Shown one piece after another: positions 1 to 5,862 of a stretch of 6,888 nucleotides of DNA. The notes under the pieces were generated by a model that saw only the letters and a list, made by a program, of their open reading frames with translations, was not told the DNA's origin and searched no databases. Each line of letters starts with the position of its first letter. Position 1 is the stretch's first letter. The position numbers and the translations under genes are program-made. The DNA comes from CAYSPT01 sp964432985 (GTDB lineage: Bacteria > Muiribacteriota > CAYSPT01), in the NCBI GenBank assembly GCA_964432985.1, contig CAYSPT010000133.1, forward strand, positions 1 to 6,888. Reading direction: 5' to 3'.

Positions 1-1190
1 GCCTTGGAGACCGGTATCTGCTGGAGCCGCTCGCACCAGCTCCGCTGGAACTCATCGGAGGTTATGTACTTGAGAACTTCGTAGGCGGCCTCCGCTTTTC
101 CCGTCTCGGCGGCGCTCTTGAACACCACGAAGTTGGTGCCGCCAACGTTGGACGAGGTGCCGGCACGCCCTTCCGGGATGAGGCCTACTCTGAAATCGAG
201 CCCGGAATCCTTGAAGGTTTTAAGGTGCCACGGACCACTGAGGATCATGGCGTACTTCTGGTTGATGAATCCCTGCGAAGCGTTGATGGCGCCGCTCTGC
301 CAGGCCCCGGCCTCGATTCCCGTCTCGACACCTTTTATCTTATGTTTCTTCAGGTAAAGATCCACCTTGAAAGAAAGGGCTTCCACTCCCTTTTCGCCGT
401 TGAGAGTACAGGTCAGGTCGCCGTCTGGAAGACGTGTAAGGAACTTGGCCCCGAAGGAGTTAAAGAACGGGAAAGTCCACCACAGCGAATTATCCATGCC
501 GAAAGCGTACTGGGAACTGTCCGGGATGGTCAGAACCTTGCCGTAGGCCACGAACTCCTCCCACGTTTCCGGCGAACGGTCCGGTGACAGGCCCGCTGCT
601 TCCAGCGCCGAAGCCGAAGCGGCGAACAGCGCGCGGTTCCAGTACAAAGCCACGCAGGTCGTCTGGTCCGGCAGCCCGTACAGATGCCGCGCCACCTTAC
701 CGTCATCCTGGACTATCTCGATGATGTTGGAGTCGAAAGCGGCTTCCACGAACTGCTCCCGCAGCTGGTCGATACTCCCGGCGTCGAAGTTTTCCAGGGT
801 GTCCAGGGGCACCACCGACTTGCCGTAAGCCAAAGAGACCACGTGGGCGCAGTCGACCCGGCAGATATCCGGGGTGGTCCTGGTCTGGCAGGAGGTCTTG
901 AGACGGGGCAGGAGCCCGTCAAACGGCACCCGGCCGATAGAAAGCTTTATTTTCCTGCCCGCCCGCTCAAGGGACTGCTCTTCGAATTTCTGCATCAACT
1001 CGATGAACACCTTGTGCTCCTCGTTGTTGTAGTTTTCCCAGATGCTCAGCTCAATGATGCCGGAGTTCGCCGCCCCCTGCTCCGTTTGACCGCAGCCGGC
1101 CATCAGGCAGCACAGAAAGACAGCTGCGATTCCCAGCAGGCAGGAAGACAGCGTGAAACTTCCGGTTCGTGATTTTCTGACATACAACAT
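1..1190 (-). CDS. Sugar ABC transporter solute-binding lipoprotein (family 1 type), 3' end cut off by window edge
   Basis: Extracytoplasmic substrate-binding subunit of a carbohydrate ABC importer, expected to hand its ligand to the two permeases encoded just upstream. I translated 396 codons by hand from the ATG at 1190 and met no stop before the window edge; family members run about 420-450 residues, so only a short C-terminal piece is missing. Residues 1-33 form a lipoprotein signal: basic start (RKSR), hydrophobic stretch, then lipobox LMAGC with the lipidated Cys at 33. Family hallmarks are ELSIWENY (47-54), VALYWNRALF (180-189), TWEEF (209-213), MILSGPWHLKTF (315-326) and GGTNFVVF (350-357). 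In-frame ATGs also exist at 1259, 1250 and 1217, but 1190 has the best ribosome site and gives a normal signal peptide. The mature chain has six further cysteines (101, 110, 114, 179, 261, 386), more than usual. The exact sugar cannot be told. Confidence 0.93.
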   Translation of the reverse strand, partial: MLYVRKSRTGSFTLSSCLLGIAAVFLCCLMAGCGQTEQGAANSGIIELSIWENYNNEEHKVFIELMQKFEEQSLERAGRKIKLSIGRVPFDGLLPRLKTSCQTRTTPDICRVDCAHVVSLAYGKSVVPLDTLENFDAGSIDQLREQFVEAAFDSNIIEIVQDDGKVARHLYGLPDQTTCVALYWNRALFAASASALEAAGLSPDRSPETWEEFVAYGKVLTIPDSSQYAFGMDNSLWWTFPFFNSFGAKFLTRLPDGDLTCTLNGEKGVEALSFKVDLYLKKHKIKGVETGIEAGAWQSGAINASQGFINQKYAMILSGPWHLKTFKDSGLDFRVGLIPEGRAGTSSNVGGTNFVVFKSAAETGKAEAAYEVLKYITSDEFQRSWCERLQQIPVSK

Positions 1191-1304
1191 CTCGTTCACC
1201 TCACCGTTCACCCTCATTCTTTCACCGCCCCCGAGGTCATCCCCAAACATCTCGTGCATTTCACCGTTCACCCTCATTCTTTCACCGCCCCCGAGGTCAT
1301 CCCC
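1186..1304. repeat. 60-bp tandem duplication across the permease/binding-protein junction
   Basis: Two copies lie head to tail, about 1186-1244 and 1246-1304, with a period of exactly 60 bp. Bases 1201-1244 and 1261-1304 are identical over 44 positions, and 1186-1195 matches 1246-1255. The only differences within the compared segments are at 1196/1256, 1199/1259 and 1200/1260. Each copy contains the last codons of the MalG-type permease plus its stop, and the region before the binding-protein start. The permease actually stops in the copy at 1246-1304, so the copy at 1186-1244 carries a remnant permease end that is not read in that frame. Because the period is a multiple of three, the binding-protein frame stays open through both copies. 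Confidence 0.95.
1197..1202 (-). promoter_or_regulatory. Ribosome binding site deciding the binding-protein start at 1190
   Basis: GAGGTG on the minus strand lies 6 nt before the ATG at 1190. The other copy of the 60-bp duplication carries a matching in-frame ATG at 1250, but there this motif is changed (bases 1256, 1259 and 1260 differ), so the GAGGTG is lost. This favours 1190 as the main start. Confidence 0.6.
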
Positions 1305-2440
1305 TCGATGAAGAACCGCTGGGCAAACAGGAACAGAAGCGCGATGGGAATGATAGAGAAACAGGCCCCTGCCATCATGGACTCCCAACTGATGGCGTAT
1401 TGGCCTTTGAATAGCGCCAGCCCCACCGGCAGCGTCCTGAGCGACGACTCCGGGGTGGTCACGATAAGCTGCCACAGGAAATTCGACCACTGCCCCAGGA
1501 AGGTCAGCAGAAACAAGGTCATGATGATCGGCAGGGCCAGCGGGATAACGATCATCTTGAACTGTTGAAACTCCGTAGCTCCGTCAATCCGTGCCGCCTC
1601 GAACAATGAGTCAGGAATGGTCTTTATATACTGCCGCATCAGAAACAGCCCGAACACATTGGCCAGGTGAGGAATGATCAGGCCCCAGTAAGTGTTTATC
1701 CAACCGAAGGTGCTGACCAGGGCGAACTGCGGGACCATGAACATCATGCCCGGAATCATCATGGCCGAAAGAAGCACCATGAACAGCCCATCCCTGAACA
1801 CGAATTGCTTCTTGGCAAACGCGTACCCTCCCATGGTGCATATCAACGTGGTCAGCGCCCCGCTGAAGAAGGCCACGATCAGGCTGTTGAGGAAAAAGCG
1901 TTTGAAAGGAAAGTCCTTGTTGAAAAGGACTTCGGAGAAGTTGTTCAGGGTGTAGAGGTCCCTGAAGGCCACACCGAGAGGACGACGGAACCGGAACCGG
2001 TAGAGATAGCGGCCCAAAACGGCGTCCTGAACGCTCCCGGCAAATGAACCATCGGCGTCCGGGCCGCTCAGGTCAATCACCTGTCCCGGGTCTTTCTCGG
2101 GGTTCTCGCCCGCCTGCCAGATCAGCACTTCAGCCGATTGTGTACCGGCCACAGGGCTTGTTTTGAAAACAATGCTCTGGCCCTCGACACGCGCCTCGGC
2201 GCTTTCGCTGCCGCTCCCGGTGGGCGGTCCCACCACCACGGTGCCGATGTCGCCCAATTTCACCCGGCGGGGCAGAAAATCGAACTTGAGTGCCTGCCCC
2301 GGTTGTTTCACCGAGGTAATCAGCATCCAGAACAGGGGCATCAACACAACCAGCGACCCTATGAGCAAGACGATAAACAACACGGCCGGGACGACACGTG
2401 TCCGTATGACTGTGGTCTTGGCGGATTCTTTGAGGCTCAT
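1274..2440 (-). CDS. Carbohydrate ABC transporter permease, MalG type, with an inserted extracytoplasmic domain
   Basis: Inner-membrane subunit that forms the translocation pore together with the MalF-type permease. The 388 residues compare with about 270-300 for most relatives. TM1 is at about 17-42 (ending FWMLITSVKQ); the five remaining membrane segments lie at about 183-206, 217-243, 250-270, 300-325 and 353-375. The cytoplasmic coupling (EAA) motif that docks on the ATPase is clear at 281-301 (EAARIDGATEF, then VIPLAL). Typical family sequence resumes at LYTLNNFSEVL (162-172). Between TM1 and that point, residues about 58-161 are extra. They are rich in Gly, Ser and alternating hydrophobic residues (VVVGPPTG, SIVFKT, AEVLIWQ, GRYLYRFRF), suggesting a beta-sandwich on the outer face. 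The ATG start at 2440 has GGAGG 8 nt upstream. It follows the MalF-type gene by 16 nt, and its last codons lie in the 60-bp duplication. Confidence 0.95.
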   Translation of the reverse strand: MSLKESAKTTVIRTRVVPAVLFIVLLIGSLVVLMPLFWMLITSVKQPGQALKFDFLPRRVKLGDIGTVVVGPPTGSGSESAEARVEGQSIVFKTSPVAGTQSAEVLIWQAGENPEKDPGQVIDLSGPDADGSFAGSVQDAVLGRYLYRFRFRRPLGVAFRDLYTLNNFSEVLFNKDFPFKRFFLNSLIVAFFSGALTTLICTMGGYAFAKKQFVFRDGLFMVLLSAMMIPGMMFMVPQFALVSTFGWINTYWGLIIPHLANVFGLFLMRQYIKTIPDSLFEAARIDGATEFQQFKMIVIPLALPIIMTLFLLTFLGQWSNFLWQLIVTTPESSLRTLPVGLALFKGQYAISWESMMAGACFSIIPIALLFLFAQRFFIEGMTSGAVKE

Positions 2441-2448
2441 GATCTCTG

Positions 2449-2456
2449 CCTCCTCT
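2449..2456 (-). promoter_or_regulatory. Ribosome binding site of the MalG-type permease
   Basis: AGAGGAGG on the minus strand, 8 nt before the ATG at 2440 and immediately after the TAG stop of the preceding permease (2457-2459). Terminating and initiating ribosomes therefore share the site, which supports coupled translation of the two pore subunits. Confidence 0.75.
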
Positions 2457-3398
2457 CTACTCTTCCTTGAAAAGCTTGATGTTCACAAACGAGATGGCCA
2501 GCGCTATCAGCAACAGCATGTACGATATGGCCGCGGCGTACCCGTACTGGCCGCGCTCGAAGGTCTTGAACAGGTAGAAACCAGAGAGCTTGGTGGCCCC
2601 CACGGTCCTCCCCCACATGGTGGTTATGGGCCCGCCCGAAGCGTTGGTCATGGCATAGATTTCCGTGAAGGCGTTGAGCGAAGCCAGCACCCCGGTGATG
2701 ATCATAAACAGGATGATGGGCTTGACCAGGGGGATAGTAATATGCCGCAGCTTATCCCACCAGGAGGCGCCGTCAACGTCCGCCGCTTCGTACACCGATT
2801 CGGATATGTTCTGGATGGCGGTGAGAAACAGGATCATGCCGAACCCGGCCCCTTTCAGGACCATGGCCAGCGCTATGGCCGGCAAGGCAGTCAGAGGGTT
2901 CCCCAAAAATCCAGTCGCCGAAAAATAGGTAATCCCTATTTTGTTGAGCAGGACGTCCAGCAGCCCGTACCGCGGGCTGTAGATCAACACCCAGATAATA
3001 CCCACCACCAGCAGATCAAGCACGTTGGGCAGGAAGTAGGCGCTTCGGAAAAACGACCGGCCCGGCAGTTTGTTGTTGATCAGGACCGCCAGCAAAAGCG
3101 ACAATGCTATGCCTGCTGGAATGGTCATGGCAGCATAAATGAACGTGACCACCAGTGACCACCAGAACTCGGCATCGGTGCTCAGCAGGGCCGCGTAGTT
3201 GGCCAATCCGCAGAACTGCATGTCACCGAACACGTTGTACCAATCAGAATAAATGCTGGTTTTGTGAAATGACAGAAACAAAGAGTAAAAAATCGGGTAT
3301 CCGAGAAAAATACCGAATACCAGAAGAAAGGGAGTAAGGAATAGGTAGGATATAACGTTTTCCTTTACCTTTCTCCGGGTGTGGCTGGTGAGTTTCAC
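2457..3398 (-). CDS. Carbohydrate ABC transporter permease, MalF type
   Basis: First of the two inner-membrane pore subunits of the sugar importer. It has 313 residues, normal for the short MalF-like (UgpA/LacF-like) class that lacks the large P2 loop of E. coli MalF. Six membrane segments are visible at about 16-42, 82-107, 118-140, 170-194, 226-248 and 285-307. The TM1 start (SYLFLTPFLLVFGIFLGYP) is typical of the family. The ATPase-docking EAA loop is at 204-224 (EAADVDGASWW, then ITIPL), and the conserved SGGPITTM follows at 254-261. The start is GTG at 3398, whose GTGA overlaps the TGA stop of the NHL gene. AAAGGAG lies 9 nt upstream. The next permease begins 16 nt downstream. No ATPase gene is present nearby, so a shared or distantly encoded ATPase must energise the transporter. 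Confidence 0.96.
   Translation of the reverse strand: MKLTSHTRRKVKENVISYLFLTPFLLVFGIFLGYPIFYSLFLSFHKTSIYSDWYNVFGDMQFCGLANYAALLSTDAEFWWSLVVTFIYAAMTIPAGIALSLLLAVLINNKLPGRSFFRSAYFLPNVLDLLVVGIIWVLIYSPRYGLLDVLLNKIGITYFSATGFLGNPLTALPAIALAMVLKGAGFGMILFLTAIQNISESVYEAADVDGASWWDKLRHITIPLVKPIILFMIITGVLASLNAFTEIYAMTNASGGPITTMWGRTVGATKLSGFYLFKTFERGQYGYAAAISYMLLLIALAISFVNIKLFKEE
3395..3398 (-). other. 4-nt GTGA stop/start overlap between the NHL gene and the MalF-type permease
   Basis: On the minus strand the permease GTG start (3398-3396) overlaps the NHL-protein TGA stop (3397-3395). The permease Shine-Dalgarno (AAAGGAG, 3408-3414) is inside the end of the NHL gene. This arrangement usually couples translation, tying permease synthesis to that of the propeller protein. 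Confidence 0.85.
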
Positions 3399-5053
3399 CT
3401 CGCCTCACTCCTTTCTTGCGTGCTGTTCCACGTTCCTTTTCCAATCCGTTGAGGGCCACCCAATCGCATGCCGCCCACGATGATGATAACCCTCTGCGGT
3501 TTTTCCGCTGTTCCTTCTCCGCTATACCCCAGTATTACCACTCCCGGGGCCTGTTGCTCAACTGTTAATACCTTTTTTAGTGAACGATCCTCATAAACCC
3601 TGAAATCACGGGGAGTCAACCGCTTCTCGGGTACTGGGCTGATGCTTACCTCAATCTGGCGGCCGCCGCCCGGCAGCAGTGTCATATCCCTGATATCCAC
3701 TGCACATACATCCCTGTCACTCTCAATGGAAACGAGATATCCAACCCGGGGGGAAAGACCCGATTTTTTGTTAGAGTCCGCCGTTTTTTCTCCGCCGGGG
3801 GCACCAGTTTCGACAGCTTCCGGTTCTGTCTTTTCTGTCCCAGCCCCAAACTTTTCTGTCCCAGCCCCAAACTTTTCTGTCCCATCCCCAAACTTCACCG
3901 TCCCAGCCAGGGAGGCGGTGGTTTTCTCAGGCATTACATCCGATGCTTCTCTAAGCGCAGACAATGTTTCACCCGGAACGGTTTCTTCACCGGCTTTTGC
4001 ACCGGTTCTTGCCTCTGATCCAGCGGGAGCTGATTGCGATTTAGCAGCAGTGTCCGAATCGGCAGGTGTGGGACGAACGAAGGATGTCTGGCCGCCCGGG
4101 CCGTCCGGAGAACTGCTGGGAGAGCTGCTCTCCGAGCTGACATATTGGGCTGTCACCGAAGAAAACGGCTCATGTGAAAGCTGGTCCATGGTGAACTCGC
4201 ACAGGCAGCAACGCTGGGAATCGAGCACGTAAACAGACTCGCCTTCCACGATCACATCTACCGGAAGTTCCACATCGACGAAACTGCCCAGATAGGCGCC
4301 GCGTGAATCAAACACCTGCACGCGATTGCCGAAGTAGTCGGCAACAAACATCCTGCCAGCCTCATCCACCACAAAAGAGGAGATCTTCTTGAACAGACCA
4401 GGCCCCACTCCCTGCTCGCCCAGAGACATCACGAACTGCCCCATGGGATTGAACTTCTGAATTCGGGACAGGTCCCAGTCAGCCACATAAAAATTGCGCT
4501 GCGCGTCAACACCGACGTCAACAGGAGATAAAAACGTTCCGTTTTCCACTCCACGCTGCCCGATCCACAGCACCAGACGACCGTCGGGATCGAGCTTGTA
4601 AACCGAAGATGTGTGTGAATCCACCACATAGATATATCCTAGATAATCCAGGCAGAAAGCCCTGGGAGACCGCATTCCCAGCGCAGCGAGTGCTACTTTC
4701 CGCTGGGGACGGCCCATGGCGTCGAGAAACCACAGGTTGGTTTCATCCAACACCACAACCAGTGATTTGAATACTGCCACGTCGCGGGGATTTTGCACGA
4801 TACCTTCAAACAGGGCACTGTTCTTGACCACCCCGTCTTTCCCCACTTCGATCAGCCCGGAGCGAAAGCTGCCGAGACAATAGATCCGACCGTCGGGGGA
4901 GAAAGCGGCTTCTTCGATATTCTGGTCCTGGGGAAGGGAAATATCCGCATAGGCAAAATTGGCATAGCCTATTAATGCGGAGGGAAGCATACAAAGCAGG
5001 ATGGTCCACCCGAATAGACCGCACCCGATTAGACCCGGGGAGGCTTTTATCAC
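3395..5053 (-). CDS. Secreted NHL-repeat beta-propeller protein with low-complexity linker and unrecognised C-terminal domain
   Basis: 552 residues, exported. Residues 1-36 form a Sec signal peptide with probable cleavage after AYA (34-36). About six NHL/YWTD-like propeller repeats follow (about 43-82, 86-118, 128-165, 172-212, 219-258, 262-288). The clearest have the pattern P-x-D-V-x-V-D, then F/IYVAD, then R-I/V-Q-x-F/K, D/N-P-x-G, as in FYVADWDLSRIQKF and MFVADYFGNRVQVF. Such propellers are binding platforms, not usually enzymes. A Ser/Pro/Ala/Glu-rich linker (about 300-435) contains three KFGxGTE heptapeptides (387-407). The C-terminal 115 residues look like beta strands (YLVSIES, QIEVSISPV, FRVYEDRS, RVIIIVGG), and the DFRVYED stretch recalls VWFA-related Ig-like domains, though weakly. 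The GTG start at 5053 has GAGG 8 nt upstream inside the end of the SPOR gene. Position in the operon suggests a role at the cell surface with the sugar importer; ligand unknown. Confidence 0.9.
   Translation of the reverse strand: MIKASPGLIGCGLFGWTILLCMLPSALIGYANFAYADISLPQDQNIEEAAFSPDGRIYCLGSFRSGLIEVGKDGVVKNSALFEGIVQNPRDVAVFKSLVVVLDETNLWFLDAMGRPQRKVALAALGMRSPRAFCLDYLGYIYVVDSHTSSVYKLDPDGRLVLWIGQRGVENGTFLSPVDVGVDAQRNFYVADWDLSRIQKFNPMGQFVMSLGEQGVGPGLFKKISSFVVDEAGRMFVADYFGNRVQVFDSRGAYLGSFVDVELPVDVIVEGESVYVLDSQRCCLCEFTMDQLSHEPFSSVTAQYVSSESSSPSSSPDGPGGQTSFVRPTPADSDTAAKSQSAPAGSEARTGAKAGEETVPGETLSALREASDVMPEKTTASLAGTVKFGDGTEKFGAGTEKFGAGTEKTEPEAVETGAPGGEKTADSNKKSGLSPRVGYLVSIESDRDVCAVDIRDMTLLPGGGRQIEVSISPVPEKRLTPRDFRVYEDRSLKKVLTVEQQAPGVVILGYSGEGTAEKPQRVIIIVGGMRLGGPQRIGKGTWNSTQERSEAR
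3831..3908 (-). repeat. 21-bp minisatellite coding for KFGxGTE heptapeptides
   Basis: Three consecutive 21-bp units (3831-3851, 3852-3872, 3873-3893). The first two are identical and the third has one change (g to t at 3885), turning Ala into Asp in the peptide. A degenerate fourth partial unit (3894-3908) differs from the others at three of 15 positions. The unit is a multiple of three, so copy-number change would lengthen or shorten the linker without breaking the frame. It lies in the linker of the NHL protein. Confidence 0.93.
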
Positions 5054-5058
5054 ACCCG

Positions 5059-5718
5059 TTACCTCGGTGCGTTCTTGACTACCAGCGTTTGCTCTACAAG
5101 GTCTTTCAGGGGTACCTGCGCTGCGTCGGCCGCTTCCCTGGTATCATACAGGCCAACCCTGACACGGTGTAGTGATTTAGGACCTTTCGAACTAATGATG
5201 TGGACCGAATACCCCTTTTCCTCCAGGACCTCCTTCAGCCGTTGAGCATTTATCAACTGCCCGAACGCTCCAACCTGAATAGAGAATCCCTCGTGAGGAA
5301 TGGGGGGTTCGATGATTGCCGGCCGATCAACCGGAACATCGGGAACAGTTTCTTCGATTTTAGCAGCGGTTTCGATGGGAGGTTCCACCACAGGTTCTGG
5401 CTTTTTTACCACCACGGGCTTGATAACAGGCTCCGGTTCCTTCACCGGGATTACCGCTGGCTGGATGATGTCAACGGCAGGTTCCGGCTCTGCTTCGACA
5501 ACAGGTTGGGAAGGAGTGTCATCCCGGACAGTAGAAATCTGAACAGACGCTTCCCGCTCGGCAAATCGAGCTCTTTCCCTGGTCTGGCGGCCAAAATAAA
5601 TACCGGCATAGAGCGTAATAAGCAGAACGACGATCCACCCGAGAACGGCAATGATCCGGTCACCTTTTTCGGAGTACTCCCCCCAGTCATAATCTTTACT
5701 TTTTTTCGAACCAGCCAC
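5059..5718 (-). CDS. Membrane-anchored SPOR-domain protein
   Basis: 219 residues with FtsN-like bitopic layout. A short charged cytoplasmic N-terminus (1-21) is followed by one membrane segment (about 22-43, IIAVLGWIVVLLITLYAGIY), a Pro/Glu/Val/Lys-rich extended linker (about 65-140), and a C-terminal SPOR domain (about 142-216). The SPOR signature is FSIQVGAFG (145-153), the helix NAQRLKEVLEEKGY (157-170), and HRVRVGLYDTREAADAA (184-200). SPOR domains bind peptidoglycan glycan chains stripped of stem peptides, which concentrate at division septa, so the protein probably spans the membrane with its domain on the cell wall. It is the first gene of the five-gene unit. The start is GTG at 5718 with a strong AAGGAGG 9 nt upstream. 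It might be a division protein that merely shares the operon, or an anchor for the propeller and transporter. Confidence 0.93.
   Translation of the reverse strand: MAGSKKSKDYDWGEYSEKGDRIIAVLGWIVVLLITLYAGIYFGRQTRERARFAEREASVQISTVRDDTPSQPVVEAEPEPAVDIIQPAVIPVKEPEPVIKPVVVKKPEPVVEPPIETAAKIEETVPDVPVDRPAIIEPPIPHEGFSIQVGAFGQLINAQRLKEVLEEKGYSVHIISSKGPKSLHRVRVGLYDTREAADAAQVPLKDLVEQTLVVKNAPR
5061..5065 (-). promoter_or_regulatory. Ribosome binding site of the NHL gene, embedded in the SPOR gene stop
   Basis: GAGGT on the minus strand overlaps the last Arg codon and the first base of the TAA stop (5061-5059) of the SPOR gene. GAGG is 8 nt before the GTG at 5053. The 5-nt intergenic gap and shared site support translational coupling and decide the GTG start. 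Confidence 0.65.
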
Positions 5719-5727
5719 CGCAACAAA

Positions 5728-5734
5728 CCTCCTT
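5728..5734 (-). promoter_or_regulatory. Strong ribosome binding site of the SPOR gene
   Basis: AAGGAGG on the minus strand, 9 nt before the GTG start at 5718. It is the best Shine-Dalgarno in the window, consistent with this being the first gene of the transcript. Confidence 0.75.
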
Positions 5735-5768
5735 CTTACAACAATTAAGTCAGCTGAGTGCTAAATCC

Positions 5769-5796
5769 ATCATTTAAACATCATTGTTATTAACAA
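5769..5796 (-). promoter_or_regulatory. Tentative promoter for the five-gene operon
   Basis: The AT-rich gap after the amrS terminator is the natural place for a promoter. On the minus strand TTGTTA (5796-5791) could be a -35 element and AATGAT (5774-5769) a -10 element with 16-nt spacing, matching the sigma-70 -10 consensus at four of six positions. The -35 overlaps a short perfect inverted repeat, TTGTTA-T-TAACAA (5784-5796), a possible operator. In AT-rich DNA such matches are common, so this is weak. Confidence 0.25.
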
Positions 5797-5860
5797 AAAA
5801 CAGGCCTTGAAGATACAGCTATTTTAAGCAGTAATAGAAAATATCTGTATTTTCGAGGCC
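5793..5860 (-). terminator. Rho-independent terminator after amrS
   Basis: Bases 5838-5860 and 5803-5825 are complementary over 23 positions with only three mismatches, leaving a 12-nt loop (5826-5837). On the minus strand the stem is followed by TGTTTTTTG. It begins 2 nt after the amrS TAA stop. The stem is longer than most bacterial terminators but has the right order of stop, stem and T-tract. It should separate amrS transcription from the operon that follows. Confidence 0.85.
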
Positions 5861-5862
5861 AA

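Noticed and set aside
684..1172. Plus-strand open frame of 162 codons
   Set aside because: Lies opposite the binding-protein gene, whose frame I translated without interruption with strong family motifs.
1191..1259. Longer binding-protein start at the ATG at 1259, 1250 or 1217
   Set aside because: These would add 9-23 residues before the signal peptide, giving an overlong charged N-region, and the ATGs at 1259 and 1250 lack a good Shine-Dalgarno. 1217 remains possible but is less likely than 1190.
1186..1304. CRISPR-like repeat or attachment site
   Set aside because: Only two copies lie head to tail with no spacer and no integrase or Cas gene nearby; a local tandem duplication explains it.
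2163..3158. Plus-strand open frame of 331 codons running antisense across both permease genes
   Set aside because: It is the complement of two clearly conserved membrane proteins, spans their junction, is rich in His/Gln/Arg/Gly with no domain pattern, and has no family resemblance. It is a codon-bias shadow.
3642..4232. Plus-strand open frame of 196 codons with Ser/Pro-rich repeats (NFSVPAP)
   Set aside because: Antisense to the NHL-protein linker; its repeats simply mirror the 21-bp minisatellite read on the other strand.
5020..5053. NHL protein as a lipoprotein through LIGC at residues 8-11
   Set aside because: The cysteine comes too early, before the hydrophobic core; the later AYA site after a full hydrophobic stretch fits signal peptidase I.
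5200..5748. Plus-strand open frame of 182 codons opposite the SPOR gene
   Set aside because: Composition (Arg/Asn/Phe-rich) is what the complement of a Pro/Glu/Val linker gives; the minus-strand SPOR domain is convincing.
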